Assembly: GCA_963819735.1 (NCBI GenBank) | Contig: CAWFXC010000001.1 | Location: 1,116,001-1,180,000, forward strand | Direction of reading: 5' to 3' | DNA: 64,000 bases | From: CAWFXC01 sp963819735 | Lineage (GTDB): Bacteria; Actinomycetota; Acidimicrobiia; IMCC26256; DASPTH01 | Shown here: one piece after another, positions 7,574 to 16,069 of the stretch | Layout: every line of letters starts with the position of its first letter | How positions within the stretch are numbered: the first letter of the stretch is position 1 | Notes under the pieces: generated by a model | What the model was told of the DNA's origin: nothing | The model's input: the letters and a program-made list of their open reading frames with translations, nothing else | The model's database searches: none | Made by a program: the position numbers and the translations under genes

Positions 7574-9307
7574 TCAACGGCGTAGGCGCCGCGCGGCGTG
7601 CGTCTCGCGGGCGGGGAACGCTTCGGGGCGCGTGCCCTCGGCGTGCGCGATCGCGTTCCACGCGGCGGCGGCCACCGCCGCGAACGCGGCGTCGGACGCG
7701 CGCGCGAGCGGCGGCCCGGCGTCGTCGAGGATCTCCACGTTGATCTCCGGCGTGTCCCGGGCCCGGATGATTCCGAACGAGCGGATGGTGAGGTCGTGGA
7801 CCTCACCGGTCGCCGGATCCACCGCCAGACCTTCGGTGAGCACCCAACCGAGCGCCATGTGCGTCGCCCCGATCACGTACGAGCGCAGCACCGTCTCGTC
7901 GAGCGCGTCACCCGCGGCAACGCGCACGTCGACGCGCGAGAGCACGCCATCGGGATCTACCGCGACGTGCGCGCCGGCCAGCGCGCCGCTCGGTGCTCGC
8001 GCGCAGCCGTCGAGCAGCACCGACCCGGCCCGCTCGTCGCGCACCGACGCGGCGCGATCCACACCGGCCGCGGTGAGCGCGCCCTCGACGAGCACGACCC
8101 GCTCGGCAAACCCCACCGCCCGTAGCGTCGATGCAGCGGGGGGACCCGTCACTGATGCCGTCGACCAGTCGCCCACCTCTTCGATGAGGTACGGCCACTC
8201 GATCGGCGCCAGGAACGGCGCGACGTCGCCGGCCACGACACCGGTGACCGCGACGCGACCGTCGCCGAAGCGCGCGCTCGCCGCGATGGGCGGGCGCTTG
8301 GGTCCGAGTCGCACGACGTCTTCCCTCGCGAAGACGACCCGCACCGCGCGACCCAGCTGGTCGGCCAGCGCGCGCGCCGCGGCCGGCACGGGCGACGATT
8401 CCTTGCCTCCGAATGCGCCCCCGTTGGCGAGTGGTGTCGCCGCCTCGTCGCCCGGCTCGCACCACGACGCATCCGGTTCGAGATAGGCGGGCTCCACCCA
8501 ACTCGTCGCCAGTCGCACTCCCCCATCCGCGACTGCGGCAAGATCCAACGGCGGTTCCGGATCGACCGTGGTCCGCCGGCCCTGCACCTTGCCCGCCCGG
8601 GCTCGCGCCTCCAGCAGCGTGTCGGCCACCACCCACGGCAGCCCAGCGGCCTCCACCGTCGGCGCCGTGCCACCCACCGGGGCAGGCACTGCGACCAGCG
8701 CATCCCGCGGCGCCCGGTCGTCGGCGAAGCCGCCGTCGCCCAGTGGGATCCCGTGCGCAATCCGCTGCGCCACTCCGCCCTCGAGGGTCGCACGACGCGC
8801 CGCCGCGTCCTCGCGCCCCCGCGCGTTCGTCGCTTCGGGATCGCCGGCCCGGGCCCGGTCGACCGCGTCGTAGACCGTCTGCCAACCGGTGCACCGGCAG
8901 AGGTGCGCGGCCAGGGCCCGGTCGAGTTCCGGCCGCGTCGTCTTGCCCTGGGCCGCCAGCGCGGCCACCCGCACGAGGATCCCCGGAGTGCAGAACCCGC
9001 ACTGCGAGCCACCGACGGCGACGAACGCGTCGGCGAGGCCGTCGCGGGTTTGGGCATCCAGCCCCTCCACCGTGGTCACCGACCGGCCGGCCACCCGAGT
9101 CGCGGGCGTCACACAGGCGACACGCGCGGCACCGTCGACCAGCACGGTGCAGCATCCGCACTGCCCCTGGGGGGCACAGCCGTCCTTGGGCGAGACGATC
9201 CGAAGCTGCTCGCGCAAGACGGACAGGAGCGATTCACCGGGGGCGGCGTCGACCTCGACCTGGTCTCCGTTGCACACGAACTGCACCCGATCCCAAGTTG
9301 CCGCCAC
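7574..9307 (-). CDS. compact fused molybdenum hydroxylase (2Fe-2S domains plus partial Mo-binding domain)
   Basis: From the GTG at 9307 (577 residues), the N-terminal ~155 residues are a full xanthine-oxidase-type small subunit. A plant-type 2Fe-2S motif ('CAPQGQCGCCTVLVDG') is followed by the helical 2Fe-2S domain ('CGFCTPGILV', 'HLCRCTGW'). It is fused directly to a Mo-cofactor-type region with 'NGGAFGGKES' (normally GGGFGGK), 'RAVRVVFAREDVVRLGPKRPP' and a C-terminal 'WNAIAHAEG'. The Mo part is only ~420 residues against ~750 in normal large subunits, so much of that domain is missing or compressed. No ribosome site is obvious, so the start may be leaderless. It could be an active reduced enzyme or a decayed one; the substrate is unknown. 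Confidence 0.75.
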   Translation of the reverse strand: MAATWDRVQFVCNGDQVEVDAAPGESLLSVLREQLRIVSPKDGCAPQGQCGCCTVLVDGAARVACVTPATRVAGRSVTTVEGLDAQTRDGLADAFVAVGGSQCGFCTPGILVRVAALAAQGKTTRPELDRALAAHLCRCTGWQTVYDAVDRARAGDPEATNARGREDAAARRATLEGGVAQRIAHGIPLGDGGFADDRAPRDALVAVPAPVGGTAPTVEAAGLPWVVADTLLEARARAGKVQGRRTTVDPEPPLDLAAVADGGVRLATSWVEPAYLEPDASWCEPGDEAATPLANGGAFGGKESSPVPAAARALADQLGRAVRVVFAREDVVRLGPKRPPIAASARFGDGRVAVTGVVAGDVAPFLAPIEWPYLIEEVGDWSTASVTGPPAASTLRAVGFAERVVLVEGALTAAGVDRAASVRDERAGSVLLDGCARAPSGALAGAHVAVDPDGVLSRVDVRVAAGDALDETVLRSYVIGATHMALGWVLTEGLAVDPATGEVHDLTIRSFGIIRARDTPEINVEILDDAGPPLARASDAAFAAVAAAAWNAIAHAEGTRPEAFPARETHAARRLRR

Positions 9308-9326
9308 GGGCAGGCAGGATAGGGGG

Positions 9327-10227
9327 ATGGCTGCTGACGACTTCTCGGAGCGCGCGCGACTCGCGCCGCCACTTCCTCGGCGCCGGGCTGGCAGCCGCCG
9401 GCGGCCTCGTGCTCGCAAGCGCGTTCGGTGCCGACGCCGCCGACGCGCTCGACACGAAGACCTTCTTCCCGCTGGTGCTCTCGAGCGACCTCTACGCCTC
9501 CCCCCGGCCCCAGCGCCTGGTGTTCGCCCTGTCGCACAGCAGCAGCTCGGGAATCCAGTACGCCAGCGGCCCGTCGGTGCAGGTGCGCTTCGGCTCGCCC
9601 GACGGCACCACGACCACCACGCTGATGAAGACCGCCTACGACCGGGCCGGGCTCCCGAAGGGCCGGGGCGTCTACGTGAGCTTCCCGACCTTCCCGACCG
9701 CCGGCATCTGGAAGGTGGAGGCGCGGGCCAAAGGACAGAAGATCCCGTTCAGCGTGCAGGTGAACGCCAGCCCCATCACGGTGGTCCCGGGCCAGCCGGC
9801 CCCGCGTGCGGCGTCGCCCACCCCCACCGCCACGCTCGGGGTGAAGCCGATCTGCACCCGCGATCCCATGTGCCCGCTGCACACGAAGTCGCTCAGCGAC
9901 GTGATCGGTGCCGGGAAGCCGGTGGCCGCGCTGTTCGCCACACCGGCGCGCTGCCAGTCGCAGTACTGCGGGCCCGTCCTCGACGAGCTCCTCGACGTGA
10001 TGGACGCCTACACCGACAAGGTCACGTTCGTGCACACGGAGATCTACCAATCGGCCACCGGGACCGCGTTGGTCCCCACGCTCAATGCCTGGAAGATCGA
10101 GAGCGAGCCGTTCCTGTTCGGAGTCGACGGCGCGGGCGTGATCCAGTCGCGAATCGACGGCGCATTCGGCGGCGACGAGATGAAAGCGCTCCTGGACGCG
10201 TTGACCCAGACCCAGCCGAGCGGCTGA
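9327..10227 (+). CDS. Tat-exported thioredoxin-like protein (frameshift near the start)
   Basis: The main frame encodes a twin-arginine signal ('SRRHFLGAGLAAAGG'), a ~110-residue beta-rich domain and a C-terminal thioredoxin-like domain ('PVAALFATPARCQSQYCGPVLDELL', 'TFVHTEIYQ', 'SEPFLFGVDGAGVI'). The redox motif is a spaced Cys pair rather than CxxC. No ATG, GTG or TTG exists in this frame near the signal. An ATG at 9327 behind AGGGGG reads 'MAADDFSERAR' in the +2 frame and would join the signal perfectly if one base were shifted in the CGCGCGCG run around 9352-9362. So a sequencing or real indel is likely. A periplasmic redox or assembly role is inferred. Confidence 0.7.
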
Positions 10228-10285
10228 GCGAGCGGGAAACCCGGAATCAGAGGAGTAGGGTCGGCGACGTGTCGCCGTCAGCGGC

Positions 10286-10633
10286 TCAGCTGAACGACTG
10301 TCCGCACCCGCAGCTGCGCTGTGCGTTCGGGTTGTTGATTGCGAACCCGGCGCCCTGGAGGCCGTCCTTGTAGTCGAGCGACGCACCACCGAGGTGCTGG
10401 GCGCTCGCGGGGTCGATGACCACGCTGACGCCGCCGTGATCGGTCCGGATGTCGTCGGCGGCGATGTCGGTGTCGAAGAACATCTCGTAGCTGAGGCCCG
10501 AGCAACCACCGGGGCGCACCGCGACGCGGAGCACGAGGTCGGGGTTGCCTTCCGCCGTGATCAGGGACTTCACCTTGTCGGCGGCGGCATCAGTGAGCGT
10601 GAAAACCGTGCTGGCGTCCTGAACGGTGAACAT
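10286..10633 (-). CDS. erpA: iron-sulfur cluster insertion protein, ErpA/IscA family
   Basis: This 115-residue A-type carrier binds and delivers Fe-S clusters to apo-proteins. The three ligand cysteines are present: Cys44 in 'PGGCSGLSYEM' and Cys108/Cys110 in 'SCGCGQSF'. Length and motif spacing are typical of HesB/IscA/ErpA proteins. The next gene upstream on the same strand is a SufR-like regulator, and Mrp lies beyond it, so the three form an Fe-S biogenesis neighbourhood. The choice of ErpA over other A-type names rests on actinobacterial precedent. Confidence 0.88.
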   Translation of the reverse strand: MFTVQDASTVFTLTDAAADKVKSLITAEGNPDLVLRVAVRPGGCSGLSYEMFFDTDIAADDIRTDHGGVSVVIDPASAQHLGGASLDYKDGLQGAGFAINNPNAQRSCGCGQSFS

Positions 10634-10660
10634 CGAACCTCGCAGGTGTTGGTCTGGCCC

Positions 10661-11398
10661 CTATGAACGGGTCGCAGAGCTGGCTTCAGGATATCCGACT
10701 CCCACCGTGACGTGACACGGCTCATGGGCGTACAACGTCGCGAACTCCTCGACTCTTCCCCCGCCGACCGCATCCACCACGCCTTCGCAGAGCCCCCGGT
10801 GGAGATTGCAGACGAGCTCCGGGTAGGCCTCGGCGAGCTCGCGGAACGGGCAGTGCAGGAACTCGATGCGGGTGGTCCGGGTGCCGTCGCCGGTCGGCTC
10901 CGGCTCCATCGCCGGCTCGAACCCCAGGCGACCGAGCTCACCTTCGAGCGCCCGGACACAGCTCTGCGACCGGGTGCGGCCGCCGGCCTCGGCGCCCCAG
11001 ACCCGCCCGATCTCGGCCGCTTCGGCGCCGTCGGCGCCCACTCGCTCGGCCAGGGCCGCGAGCAGCCCGGCGAGCAACGCGTGGGCCGGCGGGTCGAATC
11101 CGAGGCCGGGGGCCCCGGCGCTCAGGAAATAGAGGTGCTGCGGCCGCCCGACCGTTCCGCGATGCACGGCTTCGACGTCGACGAGCCCGACCTCTCGCAA
11201 CCGCTCGAGGTGCAGGCGCACCGTATTGGCGTGGATACCCAGCCGCTCGGCGAGGTCGTTGGCCGACAGCGCGGCGGTGGAACGGGCCAACTCCTGGTAC
11301 ATCGCGTAGCGGGTCTCGTCGCCGAGCGCCTTGAGCACGCCCAGCTGATTCGACGTTCCGCGCTCGTCCACGGGTTGACGGTACCCGGCAACGGGCAT
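10661..11398 (-). CDS. winged-helix regulator with C-terminal cysteine cluster (SufR-like)
   Basis: The 245-residue protein has an ArsR/MarR-like winged helix at ~20-85 ('LKALGDETRYAMYQELA', 'SANDLAERLGIHANTVRLHLERLREVGLV') and a C-terminal region with spaced cysteines ('HCPFRELAEAYPELVCNLHRGLCEG', later 'EPCHV'). This resembles the Fe-S-sensing C-terminus of SufR repressors. Its gene neighbours (ErpA downstream, divergent Mrp) support a role in controlling Fe-S assembly. Only 30 bp separate it from the divergent mrp start, so any operator there would act on both genes. Confidence 0.75.
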   Translation of the reverse strand: MPVAGYRQPVDERGTSNQLGVLKALGDETRYAMYQELARSTAALSANDLAERLGIHANTVRLHLERLREVGLVDVEAVHRGTVGRPQHLYFLSAGAPGLGFDPPAHALLAGLLAALAERVGADGAEAAEIGRVWGAEAGGRTRSQSCVRALEGELGRLGFEPAMEPEPTGDGTRTTRIEFLHCPFRELAEAYPELVCNLHRGLCEGVVDAVGGGRVEEFATLYAHEPCHVTVGVGYPEASSATRS

Positions 11399-11428
11399 AT
11401 TTTCAAGATGTAGCCTGTATTAATCATC
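11399..11428. promoter_or_regulatory. short divergent promoter region between SufR-like gene and mrp
   Basis: This 30-bp AT-rich spacer separates divergent start codons. On the plus strand TGTATTAAT lies just before the mrp ATG with no purine-rich ribosome site, which suggests a -10-like element and a leaderless mRNA. No palindrome was convincing, so the site of autoregulation is unresolved. Confidence 0.35.
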
Positions 11429-12652
11429 ATGGTGCGCATTCCTGACCCCGACGATCCCGGAGCCCCCGTCCACGAGCCGGTCGCGGGCCCTGCGCCGTCG
11501 GCCGACGACGTCCGCGGCATGCTGGCCGGCGTCATCGACCCCGAGCTGCACGCCAGCATCGTCGACCTCGGCATGGTCGACGACGTCCGCATCGAACTTG
11601 ACGGTGCGGTCACCGTCCGGATCGCGCTCACGACGGCCGGCTGCCCGCTGCGGTACCAGATCAAGCAGGACGTCGAGTCCAAGGTGCGCGGCCTGGCCGG
11701 CGTCACCGGCGTGACGGTCGAATACGGCGAGATGACCGCGGAGCAGAAGACGGCCGCGATGCAGCGTGCCCGCTTCAACGCTCGCGAGAACGCCGCCACC
11801 ACCGAGGTCCCGTCGACCACGCGGGTGCTGGCGGTGGCGAGCGGCAAGGGTGGCGTCGGCAAGTCGTCGGTCACGGTGAACCTCGCCGCCGCACTGGCGG
11901 CGCGTGGGCTCACGGTCGGCGTGCTCGATGCCGACATCTGGGGCTTCAGCGTGCCGCGCATGCTTGGTGTCGAGGGTCGCCTCGGCGGGTCCGACGGCAA
12001 GATCACCCCCAACACGGTCAGCGTCCCGAACGCGACCGGCGGTGCACCGGGCACGCTCAAGGTCGTGTCCATGGGCTTCCTCGTCGACGACGAGGGCAGC
12101 GCGCTCATGTGGCGCGGCCTGATCCTGGCGAAGGCGCTGGAGCAGTTCCTCACCGACGTGCGTTGGGGCGAGATGGACTATCTCCTCATCGACATGCCGC
12201 CCGGTACGGGTGACGTGCAGATGGGTCTCGCCCGGATGCTCCCGCAAGCCGAGATGCTCGTCGTCACCACGCCCGCGCTCGCCGCGCAGAAGGTGGCCTT
12301 GCGCGTCGCCGACATGGCGCGCCGCTCCTACATGAAGGTCGTGGGGGTCGTCGAGAACATGAGTGAGTTCGTCGCCCCCGACGGCTCGCATCACGCGGTG
12401 TTCGGCACCGGCGGTGGCGCCGCGCTCGCCGCCGACATCAACGCTCCGCTCGTGGCGCGGATCCCGCTCGAGCCGGCGGTGTCGGCCGGCGGCGACGCGG
12501 GGGCTCCCATCACGTTGACGCAACCGGGGAGCCCGGCGGCGACCGCGTTCCGGGACCTGGCCGACCGGATCGTCGACGACCTGCTCCCGCCGATCGAGAT
12601 GGCCGGCTGCACGGCTCGGCTGCTCGACCTCGTTGCCCGGGCCGACGCGTAG
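11429..12652 (+). CDS. mrp: Mrp/ApbC family Fe-S carrier P-loop ATPase
   Basis: This 407-residue cytoplasmic ATPase has an N-terminal MIP18/DUF59-like domain (about 20-100: 'GVIDPELHASIVDLGMVDDV', 'TTAGCPL') and a deviant Walker A P-loop ('VASGKGGVGKSSVTVNLA', ~130-147) typical of MinD/Mrp proteins. Switch motifs 'DADIWGFS' and 'IDMPPGTGDVQMGLA' are clear. The CxxC found in many Mrp homologues is replaced by 'APDG', so cluster binding may differ. The family acts as an Fe-S scaffold or carrier, which fits the ErpA and SufR-like neighbours. Confidence 0.9.
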   Translation: MVRIPDPDDPGAPVHEPVAGPAPSADDVRGMLAGVIDPELHASIVDLGMVDDVRIELDGAVTVRIALTTAGCPLRYQIKQDVESKVRGLAGVTGVTVEYGEMTAEQKTAAMQRARFNARENAATTEVPSTTRVLAVASGKGGVGKSSVTVNLAAALAARGLTVGVLDADIWGFSVPRMLGVEGRLGGSDGKITPNTVSVPNATGGAPGTLKVVSMGFLVDDEGSALMWRGLILAKALEQFLTDVRWGEMDYLLIDMPPGTGDVQMGLARMLPQAEMLVVTTPALAAQKVALRVADMARRSYMKVVGVVENMSEFVAPDGSHHAVFGTGGGAALAADINAPLVARIPLEPAVSAGGDAGAPITLTQPGSPAATAFRDLADRIVDDLLPPIEMAGCTARLLDLVARADA

Positions 12653-12686
12653 GGCGTCACGCGATACGCGCGAACACGCGACAACA

Positions 12687-12719
12687 AACGAGCCCGGGCT
12701 CCATCGGCCCGGGCTCGTT
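12687..12719. terminator. bidirectional hairpin terminator
   Basis: A perfect 13-bp stem (AACGAGCCCGGGC with its complement) around a 7-base loop lies between the convergent mrp and cupredoxin genes. It ends in short T and A stretches on the two strands, so it can serve both genes. Confidence 0.8.
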
Positions 12720-12755
12720 GCGTCGCGTTGCGCTGCGTGTGGTGCGGGCAAGCCG

Positions 12756-13652
12756 CTACTTCACGTCGAACTCGCCCTTCATGCCCTTCGCGTAGTCGTC
12801 GTTCGGCGCGTCGCCACCCGTGCTGACGTAGCCGAAGTGCCCGGCAGTGAGCGTCTGCTGCAGGTGCGCGATGCCCCCGGGTGCGACACCGGAGACGCCA
12901 CCGATGATCACGCCCGGCGCGTCACCGGCCGGCGCCTCGCCGTTGAAGAACGCGTCGAAGTACGTCTTCACGTCGTCGAGCGTCTTGCCGTCGTTGATCT
13001 TCACCAACGTGAACGTGTGGGGCGCCGTGCCTTCGTTCGTGACCTTCGCGTTCAACTGGCGCCCGAGGTTGTCGGCCGGGAACGTGATCGAGGTGTCGGT
13101 CAGTGTCACGTCGGTCACGCCGTCAGTCGCGGGTTTCAGGTTCGACTTCGCCGTCGACACGTCGAACACCGTCACCATGCCGTGCGCGATGTGCGGCGAA
13201 CCATCGGTGGGGGTGGGGACGAAGCACATGATCCCGTAGTGACCCGCGGTCAGCTCGGTGAGCGTGGTCGTCTTCTGCCCCGGCCCGATGAGGTCGGGGA
13301 GACCCGGAACGCCGTTGGGGTCGGCGTCTTTCGCACCCACCTTCTCGAACGCGGATTGGTCGCTCGACAACGCAGCCGCCTTCAACTGCTTGGCCGTTAC
13401 GCCCTTCTTCAGCTTGACCACCGCCATCATGTGATCTTCCACGCCGGCGTTGTCGAAGTTGACCTGCGTCCATCCGGACTTGAGCGCGCCCTTCAACTTG
13501 TAGACGTACTCACCGGCTTTCACCGTGAGCATGTTGGATCCCGACGCTTCCGCCGCGGGCGCGGTGACGCCCACCATGGCGGAGACGACGAGAAGCGCGG
13601 CCAAACCGGCCCAGATCCGGGTGACGCGCGCGCGTCGAGACTGCGTAGTCAA
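12756..13652 (-). CDS. secreted protein with two cupredoxin-like repeats
   Basis: The TTG at 13652 is chosen because GGGAGG lies 5 bases upstream; ATG-type alternatives further up lack a ribosome site. The 298-residue product has a signal peptide ('IWAGLAALLVVSAMVGVTAPAAEASG') and two homologous ~130-residue units, each ending in 'LTAGH[YF]G' followed by 'GM'. The first unit keeps Cys/His/Met near its end ('HYGIMCFVP...HIAHGM'), as in copper sites. The second has lost the Cys ('HFGYVSTGG...YAKGM'). It is an extracytoplasmic cupredoxin-fold protein; electron transfer or copper binding is possible only in the first unit. Confidence 0.7.
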   Translation of the reverse strand: MTTQSRRARVTRIWAGLAALLVVSAMVGVTAPAAEASGSNMLTVKAGEYVYKLKGALKSGWTQVNFDNAGVEDHMMAVVKLKKGVTAKQLKAAALSSDQSAFEKVGAKDADPNGVPGLPDLIGPGQKTTTLTELTAGHYGIMCFVPTPTDGSPHIAHGMVTVFDVSTAKSNLKPATDGVTDVTLTDTSITFPADNLGRQLNAKVTNEGTAPHTFTLVKINDGKTLDDVKTYFDAFFNGEAPAGDAPGVIIGGVSGVAPGGIAHLQQTLTAGHFGYVSTGGDAPNDDYAKGMKGEFDVK

Positions 13653-13820
13653 TGCCCTCCCTTTCGTTGAGCCCTTTCGTTGAGTCCCACGAACTGCCTT
13701 CGGTGACGTCGATCGTGGACGCGAGCGGAGGAACTGACCATCCTGCAGGTACGACCGGCCGGTGCGTGCTCTCACCCCGGCGAGGGGGTGGTTCGAACCT
13801 GCCGAGCCGGCCGCGGCCGG

Positions 13821-14660
13821 CTACGCGAGCTTCCAGGCCGATTTCACCGAGACGCCGGTGACCTTGCCCTCACGCTTCAGCTTGAGCAGGTGCGCGTGCA
13901 CCTGCCAGCTCGCGGCCTCCACCAGCTTCGGGTGCAGCTCCTGGTCGGCGTAGAGAGTGGTGACGAGATCGGAGATGCGGGCCGGGCCGTTCTTCAGGAC
14001 CTTCAGGATCTGACGTTCGCGCTCGACCCGATGGGCGACGTACTCCTGGATCCGCACCTTCGGATCTTCGATCGCATCGCCGTGCCCGGGAGCCAGGCGG
14101 GAGAGCCGGAGCTTCTCTAGGCGTCGCAAGGTGGTGAGGTACTCGGTCATGTCGCCGCCGCGGTTGGGGCTGACCACCGAGTACATGCCGTCGAGGACGG
14201 TGTCGCCCGTGAACAGGACTCGTTCCTCCTCGAGGAGGAAGCAGAGGTGGTTGGGCGCGTGACCGGGCGTGTGGAGCACATCGAGGCCGAACTCGGTGCC
14301 TTCGATCGTGTCGCCCTCGCCGATCACCCGGTCGGGGACGATGTCGGTGTCCTTGTCGAGACGCTTGCCGAACGCGAGGACCTCCGCGCCGGTGGCCTCG
14401 ACGAGCCGGGCGGTGCCCGGCGCGTGGTCAGGATGGGTGTGGGTGAGCAGCACCCACCGCACCCGTTCCCGCATCGAGGCCCCGACGATGGCGTCGATGT
14501 GCTGCGGGTCGTCGGGACCGGGATCGATCACCGCGACCTCGTCGATTCCCACGAGGTAGGTGTTGGTACCCGGCCCGGTGAAGGGGCCCGGATTCGGGGC
14601 CACGATGCGCCGGACGAGGGGCGACAGGGCGCTCGGGACTCCGGGGGTGAGATCGGCCAT
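13821..14660 (-). CDS. metallo-beta-lactamase fold hydrolase (LACTB2-like)
   Basis: The ATG at 14660 follows GGAAGGG and is preferred to an ATG 45 bases upstream. The 279-residue protein has the zinc motif 'THTHPDHAPG' (HxHxDH), 'HTPGHAPNH', 'FTGDTVL' and a final 'APGHGD', giving the full MBL ligand set. The C-terminal ~90 residues form a winged-helix-like extension ('RISDLVTTLYADQELHPKLVEAA...HLLKLKREGKV'), the arrangement of LACTB2-type hydrolases, some of which are RNases. The substrate here is unknown. It is divergent from selA. Confidence 0.8.
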   Translation of the reverse strand: MADLTPGVPSALSPLVRRIVAPNPGPFTGPGTNTYLVGIDEVAVIDPGPDDPQHIDAIVGASMRERVRWVLLTHTHPDHAPGTARLVEATGAEVLAFGKRLDKDTDIVPDRVIGEGDTIEGTEFGLDVLHTPGHAPNHLCFLLEEERVLFTGDTVLDGMYSVVSPNRGGDMTEYLTTLRRLEKLRLSRLAPGHGDAIEDPKVRIQEYVAHRVERERQILKVLKNGPARISDLVTTLYADQELHPKLVEAASWQVHAHLLKLKREGKVTGVSVKSAWKLA

Positions 14661-14736
14661 CTCAAGCCCTTCCGGTGCGCTCGAACTGACCGAGCGTCGC
14701 ATCACGAGCTGGCACCTTCATATTGTAGGTGCGCCT

Positions 14737-16062
14737 ATGGACCCGCGGCGCGCCCTCCCTTCGATCGAGCGGGTCGTGGCCGGTCTGCACGGGCTGCCGC
14801 AGCCGCTCCTGGTGGAGGCGGCACGCCGGGCCGTCGGTGAGGCGCGTGAAGCCGTCGACGGCGGCGCAACCGTCGACGGGGCGACCGTGATCGCCGCCGC
14901 GGCTGCCCACGTGGAGGAGATCCAGGCGGGATTGTTACGCCCCGTCGTCAACGCCACCGGCGTGATCGTGCACACGAATCTCGGCCGTTCGCCGCTCGGC
15001 GCCGAGGCGTTGGCCGACGCCGCCCGGATCGGTGCCGGCTACTCGAACCTCGAATATCGGATGGGACCCGGCGTGCGCGGCTCCCGCCACGACCATGCCG
15101 GCTCGCTGCTGGCCCGGGCCTGTGGCGCGGAGGCCGGGCTGGTCGTCAACAACAACGCCGCCGCGGTGCTGCTGTCGCTGGCGGCTCTGGCGCGCGGTCG
15201 CGAAGTCGTCGTCTCCCGAGGCGAGCTGGTGGAGATCGGCGGCGGCTTCCGCGTGCCCGAGATCATGGCGGAGTCGGGGTGTCGCCTGGTCGAGGTGGGC
15301 ACGACCAACCGCACCCGTCGCGCCGACTACGAGCAGGCACTCGTCCCGGAGACCGCGCTCCTCCTGAAGGTGCACGCGTCGAACTACCGCATGGTGGGGT
15401 TCACGGAGACCACCGGGGTCGACGAGCTCACCGGGTACGGGATTCCCGTGATGGTCGACGCCGGTTCCGGTCTCCTCGACGACACCACGCCGTGGCTCCC
15501 GTCCCGCCCGGTGTGGTTGCACGACGAGCCCGGCGTGCGGCAGGCGGTCGAGGCGGGCGCGGGAGTGGTCACGTTCTCGGGCGACAAGCTGCTCGGTGGG
15601 CCCCAAGCGGGCATCATCGTCGGACGCGCCGACTTGGTCGCCACCATCGCACGCCATCCGCTGGCACGCGCGATGCGCGCCGACAAACTCACCCTGGCCG
15701 CACTGCAGTCAGTTGCCCTCGCGTACCTGGCCGGCGACGCGACGACGATCCCGCTGTGGCGGATGGCCACGGTCACGGTCGACGAACTCCGGCGGCGAGC
15801 GGAGGCGATCGCGGCCGCGCTCACCGGCGTGAAGGTCGTCGACACCGAAGCGGTCGCCGGTGGAGGCTCCCTGCCCGGCCTCACGATCCCGTCGATCGGT
15901 GTCGCCGCCGACGTGTCGGATGCCGACGCCCGGAGCGCGCGACTGCGCGACCACGATGTCGTTGCGCGCGTCGCCGACGGCATGCTGATCTGCGACCTGC
16001 GTACCGTCGACCCGATCGACGACGCCAAACTCTTGGCCGCGCTCCGAGCCGCGTTGTCGTGA
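14737..16062 (+). CDS. selA: L-seryl-tRNA(Sec) selenium transferase
   Basis: This 441-residue PLP enzyme converts Ser-tRNA(Sec) to selenocysteinyl-tRNA(Sec) using selenophosphate. It shows the SelA N-terminal helix ('ALPSIERVVAGL'), 'VVNATGVIVHTNLGRSPLG', 'YSNLEY', 'NNNAAAVLLSL', 'KVHASNYRMVGFTE' and the PLP-lysine motif 'SGDKLLGGPQAG' (Lys ~284). Length and order match the family. It is followed after 7 bp by selB, so the two form an operon dedicated to selenoprotein synthesis. tRNA(Sec), selD and a selenoprotein gene are not seen in the window. Confidence 0.93.
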   Translation: MDPRRALPSIERVVAGLHGLPQPLLVEAARRAVGEAREAVDGGATVDGATVIAAAAAHVEEIQAGLLRPVVNATGVIVHTNLGRSPLGAEALADAARIGAGYSNLEYRMGPGVRGSRHDHAGSLLARACGAEAGLVVNNNAAAVLLSLAALARGREVVVSRGELVEIGGGFRVPEIMAESGCRLVEVGTTNRTRRADYEQALVPETALLLKVHASNYRMVGFTETTGVDELTGYGIPVMVDAGSGLLDDTTPWLPSRPVWLHDEPGVRQAVEAGAGVVTFSGDKLLGGPQAGIIVGRADLVATIARHPLARAMRADKLTLAALQSVALAYLAGDATTIPLWRMATVTVDELRRRAEAIAAALTGVKVVDTEAVAGGGSLPGLTIPSIGVAADVSDADARSARLRDHDVVARVADGMLICDLRTVDPIDDAKLLAALRAALS

Positions 16063-16069
16063 ACCTGCG

